A stretch of DNA of 64,000 bases from an uncultured Glaciecola sp. Lineage in GTDB: Bacteria; Pseudomonadota; Gammaproteobacteria; Enterobacterales; Alteromonadaceae. Positions within the stretch are counted from its first letter, which is position 1. Every line of letters starts with the position of its first letter. Of the stretch, positions 43,615 through 54,072 are shown in pieces. Below the pieces are notes generated by a model. It made no database searches, was not told the origin of the DNA, and saw nothing but the letters and a program-made list of their open reading frames with translations. The position numbers and the translations under genes were made by a program. The DNA is taken from contig CANMCE010000013.1 of assembly GCA_947496235.1 (NCBI GenBank), positions 1 to 64,000 of the forward strand. The letters run 5' to 3'.

Positions 43615-45312
43615 ATGAAACATATTTTAAGTATCATCATTATTTTTTGTACGCTTAATGCTTTTGCAAAAACCGAAAACCTAATAGCCTCTGTTGATCA
43701 AAATCCGGTGCTAGTAGATGAGTCATTTACCTTAACGATTACCGCTAATGGAAGTCCTGACAGTCAGACCATCGATTTTTCAGCTCTTGAGCAAAATTTT
43801 CGCGTCAGCGCGCCATCCGTTAGCCAATCTACTCAAATAATTAATGGTAATCGTTCGTCTTCGGTTAGTTGGCGATTGACACTGTTCCCTCGTGCCACCG
43901 GGAGTTTTGAAATTCCGTCTTTTAGCCTAGACGGAAAAACCACTCAACCAATCACCCTAAATGTAGTTGAGTCCTCCCAAGCTGGGGATCAACCTCGAGA
44001 GTTTTATATCACCACTGAAGTGAGCGAAAATAAAATCTATTTGCAACAACAGTTGGTTTATACGGTAAAAATATTTCTGGCTGGCGAAATTCAAAGTGGC
44101 TCTTTAAGTGAACCTGTATTGGATGGTGCTATTATTGAAAAATTGGGAGAAGATAAAGAATATCAAGAGTTAATAAATGGGGTTCGATATCGTGTAATTG
44201 AGCGAAACTTTGCCATTATTCCCCAATCAAGTGGTGAATATAAAGTTCAAAGTCCATTATTTGAAGCCCGAGTTTTAAGTGGCGGCCGTCAAGGTTTTGC
44301 GTATTTCAACCGAACCAAGAATATTAGTCGAGTTGGCGAAGATCAACAATTAACCGTTGCGCCTATTCCTCCAGGATATCAGTACACTTGGCTTCCCAGC
44401 GAACTCGTGCAAATCAATGAAGAGTGGCAAGGTGACCCAGACAACATCAAAGCCGGTGAACCCATCACTCGCACCATTACCTTAACAGCCCTAGGTTTAA
44501 TTGAAGAGCAATTGCCGGATTTTGGCGGAACTTACCACCCAAGCTTTAAAACTTATCCAGAACAACCTCAGAAAACAACTGTTCAGCGAAATAACAAACT
44601 AATTGCGCAAAGTGTGCAGAGCACTGCCATTATTGCAGAACAAAATGGTCAATTTGTAGTGCCTGAAATAAGAATACCTTGGTTCAACGTAAACACTGGA
44701 AAAACTGAATTTGCTGTTGTTCCGGCAAAATCTGTGACCGTGACCGGTAATCAAATTGTTCTAAATAACTCAGCAGATAATGCTCAACCAGCCCCAAGTG
44801 CTGGCGAAAATCCTGCTGAGATAACCAATCAAGAAGCTAACAGCTCACCTAGGGTTGTAGCGCCCTTATTTGATTGGTTACACATACTGTTGATGGTTTG
44901 TGTGGTTTTACTATCGGTTTGTTTATTTGTTGTATGGTCTAGGGGCAAAACTTCTGAACCGGTCCATCAAACTAATAGCTCTATAAATACCTCTGAAACA
45001 GCAGCTTGGCACAGCGTGGTCAATTGCATCAAACAAAATAAGACCAACTTATTACCACAGAAACTTTGTCATTGGTTAAGTGTGTTGACTAGCAAGCATT
45101 TTTATTCGGCTACAGATGCCCTTAAATTCATCAATAATGCGCAATTATTGCGCGACTATGATAGTCTTTTAACAGCAAGGTATAAAACTGCTGAACATGA
45201 GGTAAAGTCTGAGCACCTTGAATCATCTGCTTTCTTAACCGAATTAGAAAATCAACGACAAAAATGGTTGAACAAGCAAAGCGCCCCATTGGACAATATT
45301 TATCAGCAATAG
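43615..45312 (+). CDS. BatD-family protein
   Basis: This 565-residue protein has a signal peptide (cleavage near AFAK), repeated beta-rich periplasmic domains typical of BatD (opening ENLIASVDQNPVLVDESF), a late membrane helix at about 418-440 and a cytoplasmic tail. It completes the MoxR/Bat operon. Protein-level function is unknown beyond association with aerotolerance and stress in other bacteria. Confidence 0.9.
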   Translation: MKHILSIIIIFCTLNAFAKTENLIASVDQNPVLVDESFTLTITANGSPDSQTIDFSALEQNFRVSAPSVSQSTQIINGNRSSSVSWRLTLFPRATGSFEIPSFSLDGKTTQPITLNVVESSQAGDQPREFYITTEVSENKIYLQQQLVYTVKIFLAGEIQSGSLSEPVLDGAIIEKLGEDKEYQELINGVRYRVIERNFAIIPQSSGEYKVQSPLFEARVLSGGRQGFAYFNRTKNISRVGEDQQLTVAPIPPGYQYTWLPSELVQINEEWQGDPDNIKAGEPITRTITLTALGLIEEQLPDFGGTYHPSFKTYPEQPQKTTVQRNNKLIAQSVQSTAIIAEQNGQFVVPEIRIPWFNVNTGKTEFAVVPAKSVTVTGNQIVLNNSADNAQPAPSAGENPAEITNQEANSSPRVVAPLFDWLHILLMVCVVLLSVCLFVVWSRGKTSEPVHQTNSSINTSETAAWHSVVNCIKQNKTNLLPQKLCHWLSVLTSKHFYSATDALKFINNAQLLRDYDSLLTARYKTAEHEVKSEHLESSAFLTELENQRQKWLNKQSAPLDNIYQQ

Positions 45313-45354
45313 CGTAAAGTTACGATAAAGAAACAAATAACAAGAGAATAATTT

Positions 45355-47214
45355 ATGAAATTCCGCTCCCCTTTTATTCTTTCAATGCTGTTGATAGGAA
45401 CAGGAACGATTTACGGCTGTTCAGATAACCAAACGACAGCCCGGGAATCAGATTCTCAATCCAAGCAAGCAATCAATTACGGACACGTAAAAAAGCCCGA
45501 AAAAATTACCGAATTTTTTACCCTATCCTATGAAGACGATTTAAAAAGTAGTCCGCTTACTCAATCATATCGCGGCATAAAATGGGACTACGATAAATGG
45601 GATGATCTTTCCCCTGAAGCTGAAGAAGCGCGAATTGAATTACTTAAGCAACGCCTAGAGACACTTAATTCATTTGATCAAAGTGAATTTACAGCACAGC
45701 AAAAGCTAAGTTTTATTTTATACAAACAAGATATCGAACGACGCTTAGCTAACGATGAATTTAGAGCCCATAGCTATGTCATGCAGCAATTGAGCGGTTG
45801 GCACACTAGAATTCCTAGTTTTATGATCAATATTCATAAGATAAGTACCCTAAGTGACGCTCAGGATTATATTTCCAGACTAAACAAAGTTGATGTTTTA
45901 TTTGAACAATTAATTGCGCAACTACAACTTAGGGAAGACGCTGGTGTATTTCCCCCCAAATGGTCTTACGATCAGATGATTCAGGCTTCCGCAAATGTTA
46001 TTTCCGGTAACCCTTTCGAAGAGAAACCTAACGATTCTACTTTGCTTGCTGATTTTAAAGAAAAACTCGATAGTTTAGGTTTATCCAACGCAGAAAAATC
46101 AGGCTTGATAAACCAACTAAATGACGCATTGCTCAACAGTGTCAAACCCGCCTATGAAAATATGATCGCTACCTTAACAAAACAACGAGCATTGAGTCCT
46201 GAAGGAGACGGAGTGTGGCGACTTCCTCAAGGCGATAAGTGGTATCAAAATCGACTTGCATGGTATACAACTACAGATTTAGATGCTCAACAAGTACACG
46301 ACCTTGGCTTATTACATGTAGAGCGCATCCATAATCAAATGCAGGCTATCATGCAGCAAGTTGGTTTCACTGGAACTCTGCAGGAATTTTTTGTTTTTAT
46401 GCGTAATGATCCTCAGTTTTATTACGAGAACACACCTGAAGGTAAACAAGAATACTTAAATCAAGCTAAAGCGCTGATTGATGATATGAAAACGCGATTG
46501 CCTGAATATTTTGGTTTAATTCCGCAAGCGGATATTCGAGTAAAAGCTGTAGAAGCATTTCGCGAACAAACTGCTGGAAAAGCCTTTTATCAAAGCCCAG
46601 CAGTTGATAGTTCTCGTCCGGGCACCTACTACGCCAATTTATATAAAATGGATGCCATGCCGACTTATCAAATGGCAGCCCTCGCGTATCACGAAGGAAT
46701 TCCTGGCCATCATATGCAAAGAAGTATTACGCAGGAACTAGACGGCATTCCAGAATTTCAAAAATACCTATCCTTCACAGCATTTACCGAAGGATGGGGA
46801 TTATATTCTGAAGAATTAGCCAAAGACATGGGGCTTTATCAAGATCCATATGCTGATTTTGGACGCCTTGCAATGGAGTTATGGCGAGCATGTCGACTTG
46901 TAGTAGATACTGGTATTCATGACAAACAATGGTCAAAAAAACAAGCTATAGATTATCTCGTTGAAAATACCCCCAATGCCGAAAGCGATGCGATAAAAGC
47001 CATTGAACGCTATATTGCGTTACCGGGTCAGGCCACAGCCTACATGATAGGTAAACTTAAGATTATGGCGTTAAGAGAAAAGGCGCAAAAAACGTTAGGC
47101 GACAGGTTTTCATATGCTGATTTTCATGATCAAGTATTAAAAAATGGACCTATTCCATTGAATGTACTCGAACAGCAAATAGATGCTTGGATAGCTGATG
47201 TGGCGTCTAGATAA
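45355..47214 (+). CDS. DUF885 family lipoprotein, probable metallopeptidase
   Basis: The 619-residue product has a lipobox (TIYGC, Cys22) and the DUF885 domain. The motif H446-E-G-I-P-G-H452-H453 resembles a zinc-peptidase site, and LSFTAFTEGWGLYSEEL supplies a downstream Glu. Family members are treated as probable metallopeptidases with no agreed substrate. It is 42 bp after batD, possibly a separate unit. Confidence 0.88.
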   Translation: MKFRSPFILSMLLIGTGTIYGCSDNQTTARESDSQSKQAINYGHVKKPEKITEFFTLSYEDDLKSSPLTQSYRGIKWDYDKWDDLSPEAEEARIELLKQRLETLNSFDQSEFTAQQKLSFILYKQDIERRLANDEFRAHSYVMQQLSGWHTRIPSFMINIHKISTLSDAQDYISRLNKVDVLFEQLIAQLQLREDAGVFPPKWSYDQMIQASANVISGNPFEEKPNDSTLLADFKEKLDSLGLSNAEKSGLINQLNDALLNSVKPAYENMIATLTKQRALSPEGDGVWRLPQGDKWYQNRLAWYTTTDLDAQQVHDLGLLHVERIHNQMQAIMQQVGFTGTLQEFFVFMRNDPQFYYENTPEGKQEYLNQAKALIDDMKTRLPEYFGLIPQADIRVKAVEAFREQTAGKAFYQSPAVDSSRPGTYYANLYKMDAMPTYQMAALAYHEGIPGHHMQRSITQELDGIPEFQKYLSFTAFTEGWGLYSEELAKDMGLYQDPYADFGRLAMELWRACRLVVDTGIHDKQWSKKQAIDYLVENTPNAESDAIKAIERYIALPGQATAYMIGKLKIMALREKAQKTLGDRFSYADFHDQVLKNGPIPLNVLEQQIDAWIADVASR

Positions 47215-47383
47215 CGCAGCCGGATCAGAATTAGAAATTTATTGACTGAAAATTATTTTACAAAAAGAGCTTTGGTTAAAAAATCTGGACGACCGAGCGC
47301 TTTTGTTTGTTTCTAAACAGATAGACTAAAAAAATATTTAGGCGTTAAGAAAGATTAACAAAGTAACTACGGTCTCATCTATC

Positions 47384-47896
47384 ATGAAAACAAAACAACT
47401 TAAATACGAAGCACTTGTTAAAGCCTATCACGCAGATATTTATCGCTATGCTGTGTGGTTGATTAAAGACACAAGTATTGCTGAAGATGTGGTTCAAGAG
47501 ACCTTTTTACGCGCTTGGAAATCTCTAGACGCCTTACAAGATGAAGGTGCAGCTAAGTCGTGGTTAATCACTATTCTTAGAAGAGAAAATGCCAGACGCT
47601 TTGAAAGAAAACAATTTGATTTGGTCGATATCGACGATGTAAGCGTAGCTGATCCTAGGGCAACGGATAATGGCAATGCAAGTCAACGTGAGCTAAGACG
47701 AGCCATAGGCCAGCTAGGCGAAGAGTATAGAGAACCCTTATTTTTACAAGTTATCATGGGATACAGTGGTGAAGAAATCGCTACTCAACTTGATTTAAAC
47801 ATTAATACAGTTATGACGCGCTTGTTCAGAGCACGCAGCCAATTGAAAGAATTTATGACAAAAACAACTCACCTGGGGGCTAAGATAAATGGATGA
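47384..47896 (+). CDS. ECF-type sigma factor
   Basis: This 170-residue sigma-70-family protein has region 2 (IYRYAVWLIKDTSIAEDVVQETFLRAWKSLD-type, about residues 20-85) and region 4 (about 105-160: QLGEEYREPLFLQVIMGYSGEEIA). The following DUF3379 gene overlaps it by 8 bp and is its likely anti-sigma factor. A 169-bp leader separates it from the DUF885 gene. Confidence 0.92.
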   Translation: MKTKQLKYEALVKAYHADIYRYAVWLIKDTSIAEDVVQETFLRAWKSLDALQDEGAAKSWLITILRRENARRFERKQFDLVDIDDVSVADPRATDNGNASQRELRRAIGQLGEEYREPLFLQVIMGYSGEEIATQLDLNINTVMTRLFRARSQLKEFMTKTTHLGAKING

Positions 47897-48587
47897 TTTG
47901 ACATTCCGACGTACCGTTTATGCAGATCCTTTCACACAAGACAAGGAAGTGATTCAAGCTGCTCAGGACGATCCCAAAAAACAAGCATTTTGGGAGGAAG
48001 TGAAAGAAATGGAATCTGCCATTGAGCAGGCAATGAATATTCCAGTACCCGATAATTTATCTGAAAAACTCTTGTTAAAACAGAGTATTGGACAAGAGAA
48101 AAAAGAACAGAAACGCAAAAGATGGGTATATGGAATGGCAGCTTCGGTAGCTGTCACTGCTATGTTAAGCTTTAGCTATATGCGTTACGGCACTAGTATT
48201 TCTGCAACAGCGCTCACTCACATTGATCATGCAGATTATGAGGTTGCCAATTACGGTCCTGTTGATTTGCAAACAGTAAACGCAAAATTGGTCAATTTTA
48301 ACGGGCATTTAGAGAACGGACTGGATAATATGTTATCTGCAAACTTTTGTTATCTAAATACAGTTAAAAGTTTGCATATTATAGTGCAAGGTAAAGAAGG
48401 TCTTCTATCGTTATTTATATTACCCCAAGATGTTACTGATCCTATTGATGCACAGTTTAGCAACGAAGAACTTTCCGGTGTGAGTTTTCTATTAGAATCT
48501 ACTCGATTACTTGTGGTCGGAGAAAACGAAGAAGAAATCAATTCATTGGCAGAATCGGCTAAACAACTTCTATCATTTTCAGCTTAA
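47889..48587 (+). CDS. DUF3379 family anti-sigma-like protein
   Basis: The 232-residue protein has a cytoplasmic N-terminal domain (LTFRRTVYADP, then acidic helices), one membrane helix at about residues 81-99 and a periplasmic domain. The opening and layout match DUF3379, found beside ECF sigma factors in marine gammaproteobacteria. The 8-bp overlap with the sigma gene supports an anti-sigma role, which is inferred. Confidence 0.85.
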   Translation: MDDLTFRRTVYADPFTQDKEVIQAAQDDPKKQAFWEEVKEMESAIEQAMNIPVPDNLSEKLLLKQSIGQEKKEQKRKRWVYGMAASVAVTAMLSFSYMRYGTSISATALTHIDHADYEVANYGPVDLQTVNAKLVNFNGHLENGLDNMLSANFCYLNTVKSLHIIVQGKEGLLSLFILPQDVTDPIDAQFSNEELSGVSFLLESTRLLVVGENEEEINSLAESAKQLLSFSA

Positions 48588-48592
48588 CTCCC

Positions 48593-48634
48593 AAAGCCTC
48601 GCAATTTTAAACGCGAGGCTTTATTACATTTTAT
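48593..48634 (+). terminator. Terminator after the ECF/DUF3379 pair
   Basis: A 10-bp stem (AAAGCCTCGC/GCGAGGCTTT) is followed by an AT-rich tail (ATTACATTTTATTT). It lies 6 bp past the stop codon. Confidence 0.6.
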
Positions 48635-48766
48635 TTACCCAAAATTTACAAAAAGCAGTTATTATCGCCCTTCCCTTTAGATCTATTCCTATCCTGTTAC
48701 CATACAAAGGGTTCAGGAGAATTTATCAATTAATTCCAAATCAAAAACTTATAAAAAGAGGAAACG

Positions 48767-50287
48767 ATGGAAGTAGGAACCTATATATCGCTAGCAATTT
48801 ATTTTCTCGCAATGCTAGGGATCGGGCTTTATGCGTATAGAACAAACGAAGAAAGTGCATCAGGTTATCTTTTAGGAGGCCGTAAGCTGTCCGCCCCAGT
48901 TACCGCACTTTCAGCAGGGGCATCTGATATGTCCGGATGGATGCTAATGGGTGTACCCGGAGCCATGTATTTATCTGGCGCGTCTTCGTTATGGATCGCC
49001 TTCGGCTTAGTGTTGGGTGCATGGTTTAATTATTTATTGGTAGCGCCAAGACTGCGTGTGTTTACTGAAGTAGCGCACGACGCTATCACAATCCCTGACT
49101 ACCTGGAGAATCGCTTTTTCGATAAAAGCCGTGTACTTCGCATAGTGGCTTCTGTGGTCATTATTATTTTCTTCACTGTCTATACCTCGTCTGGCGTGGT
49201 TGCTGGCGGTAAGCTATTCGAGTCTAGTTTTGGCTTAGAGTACCACTATGGCGTACTAATTACCGCCGGTGTAGTGGTAGCCTACACTTTGGTCGGCGGA
49301 TTTATGGCGGTATCGCTAACCGACTTTATTCAAGGTTGCATCATGTTTATTGCGCTAATTCTTGTACCCTCGGTGGTAATATTTGAATTAGGTGGCATCA
49401 ACCAAACGTTAACAACCTTATCGGATATCAATCCAAATTTACTCAAAATGACAGTTGATGCAAATACAGGTGAAGCATTGAGCATTATTGGGGTTATTTC
49501 TCTCATGAGTTGGGGACTGGGTTACTTTGGACAACCTCATATAATAGTGCGCTTCATGGCAATTCATTCGATAAAAGCATTACCTACCGCACGCCGCATC
49601 GGTATGTCTTGGATGATAGTCTCATTGTTCGGCGCAGCCATGACAGGTTTATTTGGTTTAGCTTATGTTATTGGTAATAACGTCCCGCTAGATGACCATG
49701 AGACAATTTTCATTGTGTTATCTCAATTACTGTTTCACCCGCTAATCGGTGGTTTTTTGCTGGCAGCAATACTGGCAGCCATTATGAGTACTATTTCGTC
49801 ACAGCTTTTAGTGACGTCCAGCTCATTAACCCGTGATATTTACGCAAGCTTTATTGATAGAAACGCCAGTGAGAAATCACAAGTGTTTGTTGGACGAGTA
49901 TCAGTATTTATTGTTTCTGTCGTCGCAATTTTACTTGCCTTTGGTGAAAATAAAACTATCTTAGATTTAGTAAGTAACGCTTGGGCAGGTTTTGGCGCAG
50001 CTTTTGGTCCAATGATAATTTTGTCATTAGTTTGGAAAGGTATGTCCAAAAATGCTGCAATTGCTGGTATTTTAACCGGCGCAGTGGTTGTCCTTATTTG
50101 GATTTATGCACCTCTAGGTGAAAATGGTGAAACCTTGTCTTCAACTTTGTATGAAATAATACCAGGCTTTATTGCATCGACTATTGCGATACTTATTGTT
50201 GGAAAAATTTCACCTCCGAAAACTAATGCTTTAGTAGAATTGTTCGATAAATATGAAAAGAAACTTGAAGAAGAACATATTGGATAA
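48767..50287 (+). CDS. putP: Sodium/proline symporter PutP
   Basis: This is a solute:sodium symporter of the SSSF family with about 13 helices. The 506-residue product carries family motifs such as GGRKLSAPVTALSAGASDMSGW, YTLVGGFMAVSLTDF and GYFGQPHIIVRFMAI. Length is close to E. coli PutP (502). No putA is adjacent in this window. The start follows AAGAGGAAAC. A signalling gene follows after 3 bp. Confidence 0.93.
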   Translation: MEVGTYISLAIYFLAMLGIGLYAYRTNEESASGYLLGGRKLSAPVTALSAGASDMSGWMLMGVPGAMYLSGASSLWIAFGLVLGAWFNYLLVAPRLRVFTEVAHDAITIPDYLENRFFDKSRVLRIVASVVIIIFFTVYTSSGVVAGGKLFESSFGLEYHYGVLITAGVVVAYTLVGGFMAVSLTDFIQGCIMFIALILVPSVVIFELGGINQTLTTLSDINPNLLKMTVDANTGEALSIIGVISLMSWGLGYFGQPHIIVRFMAIHSIKALPTARRIGMSWMIVSLFGAAMTGLFGLAYVIGNNVPLDDHETIFIVLSQLLFHPLIGGFLLAAILAAIMSTISSQLLVTSSSLTRDIYASFIDRNASEKSQVFVGRVSVFIVSVVAILLAFGENKTILDLVSNAWAGFGAAFGPMIILSLVWKGMSKNAAIAGILTGAVVVLIWIYAPLGENGETLSSTLYEIIPGFIASTIAILIVGKISPPKTNALVELFDKYEKKLEEEHIG

Positions 50288-50290
50288 TTA

Positions 50291-51505
50291 ATGGCATTTT
50301 ACGCAGCTCGTCAGCCCATATTAGATATTAATAAAGAGTTAGTAGGATACGAGCTGCTGTTTCGTACCAGTCTAGAAAATATTTTTCCTCAAGTTGATGA
50401 GGAAAAAGCAACGTCGAAAATGCTCGAAGGCCTATATCTTGATATGGGCCTTGATAAAATTGCAGAAGGCAAAAAGGCCTTTATTAATTTTAGCAAACAA
50501 ACTTTACTAAATGGTTTTGCTACTCTCTTACCGAAAGACAAAATTGCCATTGAAATTTTAGAAAGTGTTCAGCCTACTCAAGCGGTTTTCTTTCATATGA
50601 GAGAACTTCATCAAATGGGCTATACCATTGCGTTAGATGACTTTATTCACGGAGAACTATGGGAACCCTTCTACCCCTATTGTAATATCATAAAGGTTGA
50701 TTGCTTGAGCATTACCGATACAGATCTGATGATGACTGTAGAAGTTGCTAAACGTCATCCTCATATTCAGTTATTAGCAGAAAAGGTAGAAACTGTTGAA
50801 ATCTATAAAAAATATAAGGCTATAGGTTTTACTATGTTTCAGGGGTATTTCTTTGCCAAGCCGGAAGTTATTAAGAGTGTATCCTTATCAACACCGCAGG
50901 CGGTAGTTTCTAAATTACTGGCTGAAGTAACTAAACCTGAGCCTGATATTGAGAAAATCACCCGTACCTTCGAATCTGATGCGGCGCTTTCTTTCAAACT
51001 ATTGAGATATACCCAATCGCCTCTTTTTAAACGCCAAAGAAAAGTTGAAAGTATTAAGCAAGCAATCGTAATGCTTGGAAAACGTGAGTTAGAACGTTTT
51101 ATTATGTTGCTTTTTGCTGCCGTGTTCTGCGAAGCCAAACCTAACGAACTCATTAAATTATCTCTCAAACGCGCTAAATTTTGTGAAGATTTAGCGGGTC
51201 AACTTTCCCAGAGTTCTTCTACTGCGTTTTTAGCAGGTATGTTGTCTCTCTTGGATGCGATGTTGGATACTAACCTACCCTCAGTTATTAGCAAATTGCC
51301 TCTGACGGATGAAATAAAATTAGCACTAGTAAGAGAAGAAGGTATCTTAGCAGAGTATTTAAAACTTAATGCGGATATCGAAATGGCTAATTGGGATAAC
51401 TTAAAACTTAAAGCAAAACATCTTAATCTGGATATACCAACTATCCTTAAAATTCATAGTGAAGCAGCTGATTGGGCTGACCGTCAAACCAGTATTTTTA
51501 ATTAG
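50291..51505 (+). CDS. EAL-like/HDOD signalling protein (YuxH type)
   Basis: The 404-residue protein has an EAL-like N-terminal half (about 1-205: YAARQPILDINKELVGYELLFR, IEILESV, ALDDFIHG) and a C-terminal HDOD domain (about 210-390). YuxH-type EAL domains usually lack the full catalytic set and probably do not cleave cyclic di-GMP. It begins 3 bp after putP, so the two may be co-transcribed. Confidence 0.9.
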   Translation: MAFYAARQPILDINKELVGYELLFRTSLENIFPQVDEEKATSKMLEGLYLDMGLDKIAEGKKAFINFSKQTLLNGFATLLPKDKIAIEILESVQPTQAVFFHMRELHQMGYTIALDDFIHGELWEPFYPYCNIIKVDCLSITDTDLMMTVEVAKRHPHIQLLAEKVETVEIYKKYKAIGFTMFQGYFFAKPEVIKSVSLSTPQAVVSKLLAEVTKPEPDIEKITRTFESDAALSFKLLRYTQSPLFKRQRKVESIKQAIVMLGKRELERFIMLLFAAVFCEAKPNELIKLSLKRAKFCEDLAGQLSQSSSTAFLAGMLSLLDAMLDTNLPSVISKLPLTDEIKLALVREEGILAEYLKLNADIEMANWDNLKLKAKHLNLDIPTILKIHSEAADWADRQTSIFN

Positions 51506-51763
51506 ATAACGTTTGTCATATAAATTAAATCGTTCCTAGGTTATATTGGGCGCCACACACAAAACACGCACCAAATTTTTACTCCTATATAACAAAACCG
51601 AATAAATAGTTATAAATTGGCTATTAACGATAGCAAATTAGCATAAATATTCTGAGTTTAAATGTGTTAAAGTTCTATACATAGAAATTTTTAATATATG
51701 CAAATAGACTCACTGAGACTTAATGTTAGGTCGAGGTAAATTAACTTTTCAAGGACACTGTAG

Positions 51764-52678
51764 ATGACAATAGATTTGCCAAAAATGACGCATCTTAGAC
51801 AGCTTGAAGCGGAAAGTATCCATATTTTTCGCGAGGTCGCCGCTGAATTTGATAACCCTGTAATGCTGTATTCTGTAGGTAAAGATTCCTCCGTTTTATT
51901 ACACATCGCCCGAAAGGCATTTGCGCCAGGCACTATACCCTTCCCGTTGTTACATGTTGATACCACATGGAAATTCAGAGAAATGATTGAATTTCGGGAC
52001 TTAATGGCGAAAAAATATAATTTAAATCTTCTAGTCCACATCAATGAAGAAGGTGTAAAAAACAACATAAACCCTTTCAGTGTAGGCAGTGCTAAGCACA
52101 CCGACATAATGAAAACTCAGGGTTTAAAACAAGCATTGAACAAATATAAATTTGATGCGGCTTTCGGTGGTGCTCGCCGAGACGAAGAGAAATCGCGAGC
52201 AAAAGAGCGTGTTTATTCGTTCCGTGATGACAATCATCGCTGGGATCCGAAAAACCAGCGTCCTGAATTATGGAACATTTACAACAGCCAAATTAATAAA
52301 GGCGAAAGTATCCGTGTATTTCCTATGTCGAACTGGACTGAATTAGATATTTGGCAATACATCTATATGGAAAACATTGAAATTCCCTCTTTGTATTTAG
52401 CGAAACCTCGTCCTGTGGTAGAGCGTGATGGTGTTTTGATAATGGTTGATGATGATCGCATGCCGTTAAATGAGGGGGAAACCCCTGAAATTAAATCGGT
52501 TCGCTTTAGAACTTTAGGCTGTTATCCACTCACTGGTGCGGTTGAATCTACAGCAGCTACTTTGCCAGAAGTTATTCAAGAAATGTTGTTGACCAAGACT
52601 TCTGAACGTCAAGGTCGGGTAATTGACCACGATTCTTCTGGTTCAATGGAGAAGAAAAAGATGGAAGGTTATTTCTAA
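51764..52678 (+). CDS. cysD: Sulfate adenylyltransferase subunit CysD
   Basis: CysD is the catalytic, ATP-pyrophosphatase-type subunit that makes adenosine 5'-phosphosulfate from sulfate. The 304-residue product has the PP-loop SVGKDSS (37-43), [19 protein letters not shown]-type binding segment and the [12 protein letters not shown] motif. It heads the operon cysD-cysC-cysQ-cysN; its stop and the cysC ATG share one base. Confidence 0.97.
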   Translation: MTIDLPKMTHLRQLEAESIHIFREVAAEFDNPVMLYSVGKDSSVLLHIARKAFAPGTIPFPLLHVDTTWKFREMIEFRDLMAKKYNLNLLVHINEEGVKNNINPFSVGSAKHTDIMKTQGLKQALNKYKFDAAFGGARRDEEKSRAKERVYSFRDDNHRWDPKNQRPELWNIYNSQINKGESIRVFPMSNWTELDIWQYIYMENIEIPSLYLAKPRPVVERDGVLIMVDDDRMPLNEGETPEIKSVRFRTLGCYPLTGAVESTAATLPEVIQEMLLTKTSERQGRVIDHDSSGSMEKKKMEGYF

Positions 52679-53277
52679 TGAGTTCAAATATCGTATGGCA
52701 TCAACATACTGTTGATAAAAAGAGTCGAGCAGAAGCATTAAACCAAAAACCTGCCGTAGTCTGGTTAACAGGCTTATCAGGCTCAGGTAAGTCTACCGTT
52801 GCTAATTTGTTGGAAAAGAAACTTTTTGAACAAAAATATAAAACCTATTTATTAGATGGTGACAATGTTCGTCACGGTCTTTGCGGAGACTTAGGGTTTG
52901 ATGATAAGGCGCGTGTTGAGAATATTCGTCGCATCAGTGAAGTTGCAAAGCTATTTGTTGATTCTGGCACTATTATTATCACCGCTTTCATTTCGCCGTT
53001 TAAAGCAGACCGTGATTTTTGCCGCTCTTTGTTAGAAAAAGGCGAGTTTGCAGAGGTTTTTGTTGATACACCTCTGGAAGTCTGCGAGCAAAGAGACCCT
53101 AAAGGTTTGTACAAAAAGGCACGCTCTGGTGATATCAAACACTTCACAGGTATTGATTCTGAATATCAAGCACCCGCTGATCCAGAAGTGCATTTGACCT
53201 ACATCGAAGACGAAGCGCCTGAAGCAACCGCTGAACGTTTATATGAAGCATTACTAGCAAAAGGATTTTTGTCTTGA
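52678..53277 (+). CDS. cysC: Adenylyl-sulfate kinase CysC
   Basis: CysC phosphorylates APS to PAPS. The 199-residue product has a P-loop GLSGSGKS (32-39), DGDNVRHGL, and IITAFISPF with the conserved serine. It lies between cysD and cysQ and overlaps cysQ by 4 bp. Confidence 0.97.
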   Translation: MSSNIVWHQHTVDKKSRAEALNQKPAVVWLTGLSGSGKSTVANLLEKKLFEQKYKTYLLDGDNVRHGLCGDLGFDDKARVENIRRISEVAKLFVDSGTIIITAFISPFKADRDFCRSLLEKGEFAEVFVDTPLEVCEQRDPKGLYKKARSGDIKHFTGIDSEYQAPADPEVHLTYIEDEAPEATAERLYEALLAKGFLS

Positions 53278-54071
53278 GTTCATTTAAATTGACAACTGAA
53301 CTGGCACAAGCGGTAAAGCAAATTGCCGTAGATGCCGGCAGTAAGATAATGGAAATTTACGAGCGTGATTTCGATATATACGAGAAAAACGATTCGTCAC
53401 CTCTAACAGAAGCTGACTTAGCAGCCCATAACCATATAGTTACTGAGCTAAATAAGCTCACTACGCTTCCAATTTTATCAGAAGAATCAGCTGATATTGA
53501 TTGGCAAGAGCGCAAAACCTGGACCCGCTATTGGTTAGTTGATCCCCTTGACGGAACCAAGGAATTCATTAAGAAAAATGGCGAATTTACTGTCAACATT
53601 GCCTTAATAGAATTTGGTGAACCAACCTTTGGTGTAGTTCATGCACCCGCATTATCGAAAACCTTTGTGGGCATTGTAGGTGAAGGCGCTTATGTGGAAG
53701 AAGGTGGTACTCAACGAGACATTTCCACCGCAGATACTTCCTCTGTATCCCTATGGAAAGTTGTAGGCTCTCGTTCGCATCAAAGCCCTGAAATAAATAA
53801 AGTGCTTGATGCCCTTGATGGCGAAACCGAATTAGTGGCTATGGGTAGTTCTCTTAAGTTATGTTGTGTGGCTGAAGGAAGCGCACATTTGTATCCACGC
53901 GTAGGTCCTACTAGTGAATGGGACACGGCTGCAGCTCATGCGGTAGTGCTAGCTGCCGGCGGTAAAGTCACAGTGCTAGACCCAGAACATCCACTCGATC
54001 CAGATGCTCATCCATTGCGATACAACCAAAAAGCATCAGTGTTAAACCCTTTCTTTATGGTGATGAGTTAA
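53274..54071 (+). CDS. cysQ: 3'(2'),5'-bisphosphate nucleotidase CysQ
   Basis: CysQ removes 3'-phosphoadenosine 5'-phosphate, the toxic product left after PAPS reduction. This inositol-monophosphatase-fold enzyme (265 residues) has the metal motifs DPLDGTKEF and [10 protein letters not shown]. It starts at TTG 53274, overlapping the cysC stop. Placement inside the activation operon couples PAPS synthesis to removal of its by-product. Confidence 0.95.
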   Translation: MSSFKLTTELAQAVKQIAVDAGSKIMEIYERDFDIYEKNDSSPLTEADLAAHNHIVTELNKLTTLPILSEESADIDWQERKTWTRYWLVDPLDGTKEFIKKNGEFTVNIALIEFGEPTFGVVHAPALSKTFVGIVGEGAYVEEGGTQRDISTADTSSVSLWKVVGSRSHQSPEINKVLDALDGETELVAMGSSLKLCCVAEGSAHLYPRVGPTSEWDTAAAHAVVLAAGGKVTVLDPEHPLDPDAHPLRYNQKASVLNPFFMVMS

Positions 54072-54072
54072 A

